Assembly: GCA_009773355.1 (NCBI GenBank)
Contig: WRPG01000058.1
Coordinates: forward strand, 1-35,917
Direction of reading: 5' to 3'
DNA: 35,917 bases
From: Limisphaerales bacterium
GTDB lineage: Bacteria; Verrucomicrobiota; Verrucomicrobiia; Limisphaerales; SXTU01
Position 1 is the stretch's first letter; the number at the start of each line of letters is the position of its first letter. Shown piece by piece: positions 23,065-30,296 of the stretch. The position numbers and the translations under genes were made by a program. A model generated the notes under the pieces. That model did no database searches and was not told the origin of the DNA. It saw only the letters and a list, made by a program, of their open reading frames with translations.

Positions 23065-23799
23065 TCACAGGTAGCGCTTCATCGCGTCCGGGTCCATGTG
23101 GCCGGCGAGCAGGAAAGTCTGGCCGCCCCGCGTCCACGCGGCGGTGTTCACGTCGCCGACCCGTGCGAATTGCGGCTGGCCGTCGGCCGGCAGACCGGGC
23201 AACTGGCCCGCGTCGAGCACGAACAAATCCACATGCTTCCCCTCCAGGCCGAGGCACATCATCGTGACGCGGCGGCCCTGCCATTCGAGGATGCGGCAGC
23301 CCTCGTAGCGCTGGCCTTTCAGTTGCTCCGAGAGCGCGAGTTCCGCCGGCTGCTGCCGGGCACGGAGCCACTGCTGAATCTCCGGGAAGCTGGCGGCCAT
23401 CACATTCACATGCGGTCCTTGCTCGGCAAGGCGGAGCAGCTCCGCCGGCTGGCTGCTGGCCAGCGCGGGGCCGGGGCGCAAGGCGCGAGGCAGAAGCACA
23501 ATGCCCAGCAGCACCACGATGGCCGCCGCCGCCGCGAGCCACACGGGCCGCCGTTGCCAGACCGGCACGACGATGACGCTGCGCGCCGCGAGCAGTTGGG
23601 TCTTCAAGTCCGGTGGCACGGGGAAGCTGCCGAAGCTCCGCGCCAGTCGCGTGTCCACGGCCTGTTCCTCGGCGAACCACCGCGCCAGCTCCGGGTCGCG
23701 CTTCAGCATGTCCAGCGCCTCGGCGAACTGCGGGTCGCTCTGGTCCTGCCCGTCCACGCGGCAGGCGCGCAGGATGAATTTGGCGGTTTCTCGGGTCAT
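23065..23799 (-). CDS. Putative anti-sigma factor
   Basis: A 244-residue single-span membrane protein. The N-terminal ~85 residues are cytoplasmic and helical (FILRACRVDGQDQSDPQFAE). A transmembrane segment follows (WLAAAAAIVVLLGIVLLP, about residues 87-104), then a ~130-residue outer domain with VTMMCLGLEGKHVDLFVLDA and a final AAWTRGGQTFLLAGHMDPDA, similar to anti-sigma C-terminal domains. No classical zinc-binding HxxxCxxC is present. It is 4 bp after the ECF sigma gene, the usual position for its regulator. A role in holding the sigma factor inactive until an envelope signal arrives is inferred. Confidence 0.75.
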   Translation of the reverse strand: MTRETAKFILRACRVDGQDQSDPQFAEALDMLKRDPELARWFAEEQAVDTRLARSFGSFPVPPDLKTQLLAARSVIVVPVWQRRPVWLAAAAAIVVLLGIVLLPRALRPGPALASSQPAELLRLAEQGPHVNVMAASFPEIQQWLRARQQPAELALSEQLKGQRYEGCRILEWQGRRVTMMCLGLEGKHVDLFVLDAGQLPGLPADGQPQFARVGDVNTAAWTRGGQTFLLAGHMDPDAMKRYL

Positions 23800-23803
23800 A
23801 CGG

Positions 23804-24355
23804 CTAATTCTGGTTGGCCTGGTCCTGGTCCAGCGCTTCCGGCTCGGCGGCGGACTTTTGGAGGCGGACCGCCAGGCGTTTGCGGAGCAGTTCCTTGCCC
23901 CGGGACAGCCGGGACATCACGGTGCCGATGGGGATGTCCAGCACCTCGGCGATGTCCTTGTAGGCGAGTCCCTGGAGGTAAAAGAGCACCAGCGGCGCGC
24001 GGAAGTGCTCCTCGATTTGCAGCGCGGTGTCCATCGCCAGGACGCCGTCCACCTCGTCCGCCATCTCGGGCGTGAAGTGCGGCAGCTCCGGTTCCACGGC
24101 GGAAATCTCAAAGTGCGGGAAGCGCGTCGCGTGCCGCCGCCAGCCGAGGAAGACGCGGTAAAGCGTGGTGAACAGCCAGGTCTTCACCTTGCTGCGGTCG
24201 CGGAGCTGGCCGCCCTTGGTGAGCAGGCGGACGTAGGTCTCCTGCGTCAGCTCGGCGGCATCGTCCGGGTTGCCCGCCAGGCTGAACGCGAACCGATACA
24301 GCGGCTCGTGATGCACCGCCACAATCTGCTCGTAGTCCAGGTCGTCCACGTTCAT
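23804..24355 (-). CDS. ECF-type RNA polymerase sigma factor
   Basis: A 183-residue extracytoplasmic-function sigma factor. Region 2 is YEQIVAVHHEPLYRFAFSLA with DDAAELTQETYVRLL and KVKTWLFTTLYRVFL; region 4 is RAPLVLFYLQGLAYKDIAEV with LDIPIGTVMSRLSRGKEL. The ATG at 24355 gives MNVDDLDYEQ; a GTG two codons later (24349) is an alternative and fits better if the mRNA starts just after the promoter motif at 24355-24383, which reaches the ATG. It likely directs its own operon (anti-sigma, arsM, NHL, SBP-PQQ, arsS) and other local sites sharing the motif. Confidence 0.9.
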   Translation of the reverse strand: MNVDDLDYEQIVAVHHEPLYRFAFSLAGNPDDAAELTQETYVRLLTKGGQLRDRSKVKTWLFTTLYRVFLGWRRHATRFPHFEISAVEPELPHFTPEMADEVDGVLAMDTALQIEEHFRAPLVLFYLQGLAYKDIAEVLDIPIGTVMSRLSRGKELLRKRLAVRLQKSAAEPEALDQDQANQN

Positions 24356-24816
24356 GCGAAACGGGTGGCAGGGAGTTTATTCCCGTCCGGATTCCGGGGC
24401 GAACCTTTCGTGCCGTTCAGGCGGAGTCGGCGCAAGCGGAGTCCGTGCAGCGTGCTGAAGCACTCACGCACCACGAAATCAACGGCATCGGCCAGCGGCA
24501 TGCGAATCAGCGAACGGGAAGGACGCACGGCCCCGTTGACGTGCGGCTGCTCCGGGATGCCCAGTTCGACCTCGTCGAGCAGCGAGCCAATCAACCGGTC
24601 CCCCGGCAGGGTGGCGATTTCATCGAGGGCAGATCGGCCATTGATGAGCAACACGGACGGGTCGGTGCGCGACTCCAGCAGGCTGCGGGCGTGGGCGATC
24701 GTCCAGCGGCTCAACTGCACGGGCGAGGGCAGCGCGTCGCTGGAAGTTTCCGACGGCGTGTGGGTGAACCGCGCGATGGCGGCGGACCAGTCTGGGAATG
24801 GCGGTGGGGTGTGCAT
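24352..24816 (-). CDS. Hypothetical protein
   Basis: A 154-residue frame starting MHTPPPFPDW, five bases after the upstream HEAT-TlpA stop; an ATG at 24834 would give six more residues and overlap it. The sequence has plausible protein character (SRWTIAHARSLLESRTDPSV, GDRLIGSLLDEVELGIPEQP) but I recognise no family and see no signal peptide or membrane segment. The end is basic (LRLRRLRLNGTK). It overlaps the sigma gene start by four bases (ATGA), and its 3' end hosts the sigma gene's ECF promoter motif. Confidence 0.55.
   Translation of the reverse strand: MHTPPPFPDWSAAIARFTHTPSETSSDALPSPVQLSRWTIAHARSLLESRTDPSVLLINGRSALDEIATLPGDRLIGSLLDEVELGIPEQPHVNGAVRPSRSLIRMPLADAVDFVVRECFSTLHGLRLRRLRLNGTKGSPRNPDGNKLPATRFA
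24355..24383 (-). promoter_or_regulatory. ECF promoter motif of the sigma gene (autoregulation)
   Basis: Minus-strand GGAATA (24383-24378), 15 bp, then GTTTCGCA (24362-24355). The same nine-base block GGAATAAAC and the same 12-bp spacer to the next block occur before bufA (29880-29908) and before tlpA (29789-29817). The motif runs into the ATG, so either translation begins at the GTG at 24349 or the mRNA is leaderless. Confidence 0.65.
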
Positions 24817-24820
24817 GGGT

Positions 24821-26044
24821 TCAACGGAGTTCATCGAGCATGGCTTCAAAGGCGGCGACCGAACGAGTGCCGAGGAAACGCCGGCGCACGCGGCCTTGCG
24901 GGTCGAGCAGGACGTTCGTGGGCAGCTCGTGGCCGAGGAAGCGCGCGCCCACTTCGCCCTGTGCATCGTGGAGCAGCAGATACGTCAGGCCCTTCTCTCG
25001 TGCGAACCGTTGGAGCTTGGCCCGGACTTTCGCCGGGTCCGCACCATGTTCGTGGTCGTCGTCCCCGTGGCTGTGGTCGTGGCCGTCGGGTGCGCCGTCC
25101 AGCGAGACGCCAACAACCGCGAGGTCGTCGGGTCGCTTGCGCTGCAAGGCGACGAGGTCGGGAATCTCCTGCACGCACGACGGGCACCACGTCGTCCAGA
25201 AGTTCAGGAGGACAACCTTGCCGCGAAACTGCGCCACGCTCACGGGCCTGCCCTCGACATCGCCCAGGCAGAATTCCACCGGCGGCCCCGGCAACGGCTG
25301 CGGAGCACGGCTCGTCGCCAGGTCCACGAGCGGCGGAACCTGGTCCGGGTTGGCCGCGTGCCACGCCTTCCAGCGCAGCACCCCCTCGCGCCGCTTCGCG
25401 GCCTCCTTCTCCGCCGCGTCTCCACCGCTGGTGAAATGGCCCGGTGCGCGGATGCCGAAGTCCTGCCCCGTCCAGTGACGCATGGCACCCGCCGTGGCGG
25501 CGACCACCTGCGGCTCCGGGTCGTCCAGCAGCGGGAACACCACCGCGATGGCTTGCGCGGACGGCAGGCGGCGAAGCTGGCTGATACCGAGCAGCCGAAC
25601 GTGTGGGTCCGCGTCGGACAACTGCCGCTGCGCCAGCACCACAAGGCCGGAGGACGGCACGCGACTCAACGCGCCGAATGCTAGTTCCCGCACCGCGAGG
25701 TCCGCGTCGAGCGTCGCCTCCCGGAGCAACGGCTCCGCGCGGGTGCGCCAGGCCGGTTCCTTGTCCGCAAGTTCCTTGAGCAGCCGCACGACCTCGAAGC
25801 GGTGCGGCACCTTGCCGGTCTCCCACAGCCGGCGGAGTTCCGCCATCGGGTCAGACGCGCCGAGGGTCACGGCCCTGATGGCATCGCCCGTCGTCGAATC
25901 GTTGCGCAGCACCAGCCACAAGCCCAGCCGCCGCTGGCCTTCCCGCCCGAACGTCACCGCCAGCACGCTGACGACGACCAGGGCGATGAGCAGCCGGCGC
26001 AGCAGGCGGGAGCGCGACGGGGATGGAGCCGAGGTGGGATTCAT
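24821..26044 (-). CDS. HEAT-repeat/TlpA thioredoxin-like membrane protein
   Basis: A 407-residue protein with three parts. An N-terminal transmembrane anchor (residues ~14-32) is followed by HEAT-like helical repeats at ~55-190 (AVRELAFGALSRVPSSGLVV, PHVRLLGISQLRRLP and PQVVAATAGAMRHW). A TlpA/ResA-like thioredoxin domain comes from ~252, with VVLLNFWTTWCPSCVQEIPD carrying C287/C290 and ELPTNVLLDPQGRVRRRF late. An inserted histidine/aspartate-rich loop at 319-334 (DGHDHSHGDDDHEHG) may bind metal. The ATG at 26044 starts MNPTSAPSPS; an upstream ATG would make a long unlike extension. A sigma-54 promoter and a structured leader lie upstream. Confidence 0.85.
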   Translation of the reverse strand: MNPTSAPSPSRSRLLRRLLIALVVVSVLAVTFGREGQRRLGLWLVLRNDSTTGDAIRAVTLGASDPMAELRRLWETGKVPHRFEVVRLLKELADKEPAWRTRAEPLLREATLDADLAVRELAFGALSRVPSSGLVVLAQRQLSDADPHVRLLGISQLRRLPSAQAIAVVFPLLDDPEPQVVAATAGAMRHWTGQDFGIRAPGHFTSGGDAAEKEAAKRREGVLRWKAWHAANPDQVPPLVDLATSRAPQPLPGPPVEFCLGDVEGRPVSVAQFRGKVVLLNFWTTWCPSCVQEIPDLVALQRKRPDDLAVVGVSLDGAPDGHDHSHGDDDHEHGADPAKVRAKLQRFAREKGLTYLLLHDAQGEVGARFLGHELPTNVLLDPQGRVRRRFLGTRSVAAFEAMLDELR

Positions 26045-26058
26045 CGAGTGTAAAGGGG

Positions 26059-26138
26059 CAGACCGGGGCCGTGCTCGGCGGGCACGGGGAAGGAGGGGTG
26101 CCACCTCACCGCAGGGGGCGGTTGCCGGCCCCGGTCTG
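26059..26138 (-). ncRNA. Candidate structured leader RNA (13-bp closing stem)
   Basis: In the transcript (minus) direction a 13-bp perfect stem, CAGACCGGGGCCG (26138-26126) pairing with CGGCCCCGGTCTG (26071-26059), encloses 54 nt. This holds three further hairpins: CCGC/GCGG, GGTG/CACC and GTGC/GCAC. The outer stem ends 14 nt before the HEAT-TlpA ATG, where it could mask the ribosome-binding region. I cannot match it to a known riboswitch class; it is inferred from pairing only. Confidence 0.45.
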
Positions 26139-26260
26139 AAAGGAATTGGGAGCAGCCCCGGTTGTGCGGGACCAGCCCGATCCGACCGCACATTGACCAC
26201 TCGAACCACAGCCGGAATCGAATTGAGTCAGTCAACCAGAACAGGAGCAGCAGCGATTCC

Positions 26261-26276
26261 GCCAGCAACGTGCCAG
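26261..26276 (-). promoter_or_regulatory. Sigma-54 promoter of the HEAT-TlpA gene
   Basis: The minus strand reads CTGGCACGTTGCTGGC: a perfect -24 box TGGCACG with GC of the -12 box at the correct spacing (TGGC instead of TTGC). Transcription would begin about 26250 and run through a ~205-nt leader to the ATG at 26044. No ACGA-N4-TCGT site was found nearby, so the activator may differ from that at 11908. Confidence 0.6.
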
Positions 26277-26303
26277 GAGTGAGCCGAGGGTGGGGGATTG
26301 CGC

Positions 26304-26729
26304 TCATGTTTCCAACGCCAGCCGCACGGCGGCGGTGAGCGACTCGATGGTGAATGGCTTGGCGAGCACCATGGGCTTCAACTCGCCCGTCTCGGCCGGT
26401 TCGAGGAGCGAGTGATGATGCCCGCTCATGAACAGCATGTCCGTGTTCGGCCAGCGCGTCCGCACTTCACGGAACAGCGCCCAGCCGTCTTGCTCCGGCA
26501 TCGTGATGTCGGACAACACCAGGTCCACCGCGCCCCGGCACCGCTCCAGCAGCGCCAATGCTTCGGCCACCGAACCCGCGGTGAGCACCGTGAGGTTCTC
26601 CCGGTCAAGCACCCGCCGGACAAGGTCGCGCACCTGGGATTCATCATCCACCACGAGGACGGTGTGACGGAGCGATGCTTCCGCCGCCGGGCTGCTGCCT
26701 TCATTGGGGGGTTGGTTGAGGTGGCTCAT
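26304..26729 (-). CDS. Orphan response regulator (receiver domain only)
   Basis: A 141-residue CheY-like receiver. The acidic pocket is in HTVLVVDDESQ (D28/D29), the phosphorylation site is D74 in VLSDITMPEQDG, and the conserved lysine is in VLAKPFTIESL. A ~20-residue N-terminal tail precedes it. No output domain is present, so it probably acts by binding a partner protein. The ATG at 26729 is preferred; a longer frame to 26909 would overlap the secreted protein. It ends the operon that starts with TlpA at 29781, 19 bp after the secreted-protein stop. The cognate histidine kinase is not in the window. Confidence 0.85.
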   Translation of the reverse strand: MSHLNQPPNEGSSPAAEASLRHTVLVVDDESQVRDLVRRVLDRENLTVLTAGSVAEALALLERCRGAVDLVLSDITMPEQDGWALFREVRTRWPNTDMLFMSGHHHSLLEPAETGELKPMVLAKPFTIESLTAAVRLALET

Positions 26730-26748
26730 CGAGAAATCGGCGGTGGGT

Positions 26749-27498
26749 TCAAGGCACGGCTCCGACGCGAAAGTAGCGTGCGCTCCCGGCAGGCATGGTG
26801 ACGGTGAGTTGAAACCGGCCCGCTGCGATGGGAGTGATGACCGGGACCTGCGTCTGCCAGGTCTGGCCGGCAAAGAGATTGGTCCGGCTCTCAACCAGGT
26901 GGTTGGCATCGGTAAACGGCGAGGTGACTTCCAGTTGAGCGGTCGTGCCCGTGACTTGGAGCTGGGTCACCCGCACTTCCGCCGTCGTGAAGTTTCCAAA
27001 GTTCGCCGGGCCGCTGAACCAGTTGGTCGTAACCGTGTCGGCCAGCTTGAACGGCTGCAGCGACTCGCCACTGCGCGGCAGCGGCAGGAAAGCAGCGGTG
27101 GATGGCCAGATGCCCGCCGCCACGGCGACACTCGTGCGCCCCAAGCTGGCTGAACTGCCAAATTTGATGCCCGTGATGATGGAGCCGGGACTGGCAAAAT
27201 TGCTGTCTCGGTATAGCCATACGTCGCTCGCCGTGGCGCTCAATCCGGATAGGGTGAAGGTCTTGGATTCGCCTGGACCGAAGCTGGTTCCCGCCGGAAT
27301 GCCCGAGCCGTAGTTGAAGCTGTGACAGAACGGCAGGAACGAGGCGACGGTGAAGCCTGCCGTGCCGGTGTGGGTGACCTCGACCTGGCTGGTCGCGGGA
27401 TTGACCTCGGTGATGCGCAGTTCACTCACGTCCGCGTGCAACGCGCCGGCCAGCGCCAGCAGCAGCGGCGCGGCGAAGAATGTGGCGCCGGGTTTCAT
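26749..27498 (-). CDS. Secreted protein of unknown function
   Basis: A 249-residue exported protein with a clear signal peptide (MKPGATFFAAPLLLALAGAL, cut near LHAD). The mature part is Gly/Ser/Thr-rich beta-type sequence: VSELRITEVNPATSQVEVTH, IPAGTSFGPGESKTFTLSG and SPFTDANHLVESRTNLFAGQ. It resembles lamin-tail-like secreted domains (inference) seen in Verrucomicrobiota and Planctomycetes. The final TMPAGSARYFRVGAVP is typical of such proteins. Its start overlaps the DUF3179 stop by four bases. Confidence 0.7.
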   Translation of the reverse strand: MKPGATFFAAPLLLALAGALHADVSELRITEVNPATSQVEVTHTGTAGFTVASFLPFCHSFNYGSGIPAGTSFGPGESKTFTLSGLSATASDVWLYRDSNFASPGSIITGIKFGSSASLGRTSVAVAAGIWPSTAAFLPLPRSGESLQPFKLADTVTTNWFSGPANFGNFTTAEVRVTQLQVTGTTAQLEVTSPFTDANHLVESRTNLFAGQTWQTQVPVITPIAAGRFQLTVTMPAGSARYFRVGAVP

Positions 27499-28511
27499 GG
27501 CTGCCAAAGCCGGGTCTCCGGGTAAAACGCCTGCCACGCAAACCAGTAGGCCAGCACATGGGGCGCGGGCCGCCCGTCCAGCGTGACGCTGGGGTGACGG
27601 GTGGTGGCTCGATAGAGAACTTCCAATCGCTGACCGGCGAACTCCGTGCTGGCACTCCGCGCTTCGGGCAATTGCGCGACCGGGAACGCGATGGCCTGAC
27701 CGTCCACCACCACGCCGAGCACCCACGCCTTGTTCGGCAGTTCCTTCCGTCGTGTCGGCACGGGGAAGATGGTTTCCGGCGCGTGCTCATAGCCGGCGTA
27801 AGGCAGGTTCTCGTAATCTCGCGCGAAGCCGGTGTCAATGGAGAGCACTTCACCGTCCGGATGCCGCTCCCGCCATGCGGCCCAGGTGAGGTGCTCGCTG
27901 ACGAGCAGGTTGAGCCGGGTGCGGACTTGTGACCCGCTGACCGCCTCCATCTTGAGCTGCGACCAGAGCGACTCGGTCTGCCGGTCATACATCAGCACGT
28001 CGCTTTGGTAGAGCAGCCCAGACACGCCGAAGCTCAAGACCCGCTCCCCGACGCGCCGGTCAAACACCATCGCCGTCCCGCACAGCGGACAGAAGGTCAC
28101 AGCGACGGCCGTGCCCCCCAGTTCGTCGTTGACGATTTCATGCCACACCAAGATGCGCAGCGGGTAGGCGCGGGTCACACCGTTCACCGTCATGCTGATG
28201 ACCACATCGTCGTCGCGCAGGAATCCGGCCCGCGCCGGGGCAACGAACTTGGGCCGGTCAATGGCCGGGATGCCGTCGCGCGGCGGGCCGCCCGAGAGAA
28301 TCTGTTCGCGGGGGATGGTGGCATTGCCGAGATCGAAGCCGTTGTTCGCACCAACTGCGGCGGGAGGCCGTTCGGCGGCCAAGACTTCGCAAACCTCCGG
28401 TGCCGCTTCGGGCAGGAAAGGAAATACCAGGCCAACAACGGCGGTCGCACCCAGGCCGAGGCCGAGGCAGACGCCCCAGCGAAGTTTTTTCTTGGGCTGG
28501 GCAGCGTTCAT
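27495..28511 (-). CDS. DUF3179 domain membrane/exported protein
   Basis: A 338-residue DUF3179 protein. An N-terminal hydrophobic segment (WGVCLGLGLGATAVVGLVFP) is followed by the domain: DGIPAIDRPKFVAPARAGFL, GVTRAYPLRILVWHEIVND, then the invariant VTFCPLCGTAMVFDRRV with its CxxCG pair. Later blocks include GLLYQSDVLMYDRQTESLWS and PYAGYEHAPETIFPV. Function is undescribed. It lies in the TlpA-led operon, overlapping both neighbours by ATGA (28508-28511 and 27495-27498). Confidence 0.9.
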   Translation of the reverse strand: MNAAQPKKKLRWGVCLGLGLGATAVVGLVFPFLPEAAPEVCEVLAAERPPAAVGANNGFDLGNATIPREQILSGGPPRDGIPAIDRPKFVAPARAGFLRDDDVVISMTVNGVTRAYPLRILVWHEIVNDELGGTAVAVTFCPLCGTAMVFDRRVGERVLSFGVSGLLYQSDVLMYDRQTESLWSQLKMEAVSGSQVRTRLNLLVSEHLTWAAWRERHPDGEVLSIDTGFARDYENLPYAGYEHAPETIFPVPTRRKELPNKAWVLGVVVDGQAIAFPVAQLPEARSASTEFAGQRLEVLYRATTRHPSVTLDGRPAPHVLAYWFAWQAFYPETRLWQP

Positions 28512-29191
28512 GGTGCATGCCGTTCTTTCGGCGCGGCAGCCTCCGCGAGGGTGAGTTGCACCTGCTCGACGACGACTCGAAAGGACGAGCCAGTGTCGTC
28601 GCCGTCCGCGTGCAACCAGAGGGCCGTCGTGAGCAGTGGCTCGGGCAAGTCCTGCGCAATCACGAAGTGCCCGTCCGGCTGTGGCGTGGCGGTGATGCGT
28701 TCGAGAAACAGGTCGCTGGCTGGATGCACGCGGACACGGCCCACCTGCTGCGCCTCCGTTGCGAGGTTGAACGAGTGGATGCGACGGACTCCACCCTTCG
28801 GGCCGAGCACGTCATCCATCTTCCGCAGCCATTCCGGGGCGGTGCGCCGCTCGACCAAGGTGAGCGCCTGTCCGCCCGGCTCCACCAACCCGACGCGCAG
28901 CAGCGCATCGTCGAAACCCTTGGTCCAATGCTTGTCAGGCGGCACGCGCAGGCTCCCTGTGAAACGGCCCCGCACTTCCAACCGCGTCACGCGGGCTGGT
29001 TCCCGCAACACATGCACCAGCGGCCCGGCTGACTTGCGGACCTCGAACTCCAATCCAGCGGCAGTATGCCGCACCACATTGGCCGGGATGCGGTCGAACT
29101 TCAGCAACTGCCATCCCTGCGGCTCCGCCACGGGGAGGATCAGCAGGGCGCACAGCGCGTCGGGGTTCCAACTGTCACGGAGGAAGGACAT
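28508..29191 (-). CDS. Hypothetical protein
   Basis: A 227-residue protein with no family I recognise. It starts MSFLRDSWNPDALCALLILP, which could be a weak signal/anchor segment. It contains a repeated-looking beta pattern (EGRVTRLEV-like at PARVTRLEVRGRFTGSLRVP), FDDALLRVGLVEPGGQALTL and SSFRVVVEQVQLTLAEA near the end. It follows TlpA by 26 bp and is coupled (ATGA) to DUF3179, so it belongs to that operon. Function unknown. Confidence 0.75.
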   Translation of the reverse strand: MSFLRDSWNPDALCALLILPVAEPQGWQLLKFDRIPANVVRHTAAGLEFEVRKSAGPLVHVLREPARVTRLEVRGRFTGSLRVPPDKHWTKGFDDALLRVGLVEPGGQALTLVERRTAPEWLRKMDDVLGPKGGVRRIHSFNLATEAQQVGRVRVHPASDLFLERITATPQPDGHFVIAQDLPEPLLTTALWLHADGDDTGSSFRVVVEQVQLTLAEAAAPKERHAP

Positions 29192-29217
29192 GGGTTTGGG
29201 GACGGCTTGGGGCTGAC

Positions 29218-29781
29218 TCAGTAACGAGCGGCAGGTTTCGCCGGCGCGGGGACCGGAGCCGCCGCCAGGAGCGGCTTGATGGCCTTCTCGAAGTCAGCCT
29301 TCGACACAACGCCGACGTGCCGGCCGGCGATTCTGCCGTCCCGACTGATGATGAACGTCGTCGGGATGCTGCGCACTCCGCCGAATGCCTGCGCGGTCTT
29401 CAGGTCTCCGAGCACCACCGGATAGTTGATGCCGAACTGCTTCATGAAGGGCTTGAGCACCCGGGCACCTTCCTCGTCGAGCGAAACGCCGACCACCACC
29501 AGGCCCTGGTCGCCGTAGGTTTTTTGCAGCTCAACGAAACTGGGAATTTCCGCTTTGCACGGCGGGCACCAGGTGGCCCAGAAATCCAGCAGCACCACCT
29601 TGCCCTTGAAGTCGGCGGACGAGACGGTCTTGCCGTCCACGTCCTTGAGCGACCACGCCGGGGCGGTGACACCAGCAATCGGCTTGGAGTCGGAGGCGCG
29701 GGTGGGAACAGTGAGCACCGCCAGCAGCACCGCTGCGGTCAGCGTGGAAAGAATTCGGGTAAGTGAGAGTTGAAGTTTCAT
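29218..29781 (-). CDS. TlpA-family thiol-disulfide protein
   Basis: A 187-residue exported thioredoxin-like protein. A signal peptide (ILSTLTAAVLLAVLTVPT) precedes the TlpA/ResA fold: SLKDVDGKTVSSADFKGKVV, the active site FWATWCPPCKAEIP with C72/C75, VVGVSLDEEG and the cis-proline loop VRSIPTTFIISRDGRIAG. It ends with a Pro/Ala-rich tail. It heads the leftward operon and is divergent from the bufferin precursor. An ECF motif ends 8 nt before its ATG, so its mRNA may be nearly leaderless. It likely reduces or exchanges disulfides in the envelope, possibly for the Cys-rich bufferin peptide (inference). Confidence 0.9.
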   Translation of the reverse strand: MKLQLSLTRILSTLTAAVLLAVLTVPTRASDSKPIAGVTAPAWSLKDVDGKTVSSADFKGKVVLLDFWATWCPPCKAEIPSFVELQKTYGDQGLVVVGVSLDEEGARVLKPFMKQFGINYPVVLGDLKTAQAFGGVRSIPTTFIISRDGRIAGRHVGVVSKADFEKAIKPLLAAAPVPAPAKPAARY

Positions 29782-29788
29782 ACACCGG

Positions 29789-29817
29789 TGCGAATGGCCT
29801 GCCCGGATGTTTATTCC
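29789..29817 (-). promoter_or_regulatory. ECF promoter motif of tlpA
   Basis: Minus-strand GGAATA (29817-29812), 15 bp, CATTCGCA (29796-29789). It shares the extended block GGAATAAAC and the terminal TTCGCA, at identical spacing, with the sigma-gene and bufA sites. The ATG begins 8 nt after the motif. Confidence 0.65.
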
Positions 29818-29879
29818 ACGCGCAGGCCGAAATTCTCGTTGGTCACATTGCCTCCAACAAGAGGCCCGCTGGAGGTGTG

Positions 29880-29908
29880 GGAATAAACCTCACGGCTGCC
29901 GGTTCGCA
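29880..29908 (+). promoter_or_regulatory. ECF promoter motif of the bufferin operon
   Basis: Plus-strand GGAATA (29880-29885), 15 bp, GGTTCGCA (29901-29908). It matches GGAATAAAC and TTCGCA of the sigma-gene site at identical spacing. The predicted start is ~29915, leaving a ~70-nt leader before the bufA ATG at 29985. It and the tlpA site form a divergent pair in a 203-bp intergenic region. Confidence 0.65.
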
Positions 29909-29984
29909 GCAGGGAACGGGCGTTCCGTGGTGCCGCGCTGTGCGGCTCCCGGACGCTCACAACCAGTCATCAGCTCACATCACC

Positions 29985-30278
29985 ATGAAACACACCACCA
30001 AAACCCTGCTCGTCACCGCCGCCATCACCGGCCTGCTGACGGGTGCCACCGCCTCCACCTCCCGCGCCGCCGACAAGGGCGAGAAGCCCGGCAAGCAGGC
30101 CGAGGGCAAGAAGCTGCCCAAGGTCCATGACTGCGCCGGCAAGAACGACTGCAAGGGCCTCGGCGGCTGCAAGACCGCCAAGAACGACTGCAAGTTCAAG
30201 AACGACTGCAAAGGCAAGGGCGGCTGCAAGGTCTCCCAGGCCGACATTGACAAGGCGTTCGGCAAGAAAAAGAAGTAA
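29985..30278 (+). CDS. bufA: Bufferin-type Cys-rich RiPP precursor
   Basis: A 97-residue precursor. A signal peptide (TLLVTAAITGLLTGATAS, cut near SRAAD) is followed by a Lys-rich spacer and a duplicated core. C50-x5-C56-x5-C62 and C69-x5-C75-x5-C81 repeat the pattern CxGKNDCKG-x-GGC, CKFKNDCKGKGGC. It ends with a lysine tail. The MNIO enzyme gene follows. In bufferins such cysteines are modified and the peptide binds copper in the periplasm; modification here is inferred. Symbol given by analogy to the bufA2-like group. The ATG at 29985 is preferred because upstream codons in this frame cross the promoter. Confidence 0.85.
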   Translation: MKHTTKTLLVTAAITGLLTGATASTSRAADKGEKPGKQAEGKKLPKVHDCAGKNDCKGLGGCKTAKNDCKFKNDCKGKGGCKVSQADIDKAFGKKKK

Positions 30279-30296
30279 GCCCGAAGCAACCCGCAC

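Noticed and set aside
23501-25684. 727-codon plus-strand open frame
   Set aside because: It lies opposite the anti-sigma, sigma and HEAT-TlpA genes, which have clear motifs.
26041-26307. 88-codon minus-strand frame in the HEAT-TlpA leader
   Set aside because: It covers the sigma-54 promoter and the structured leader and looks like no protein; it is more likely a leader than a gene.
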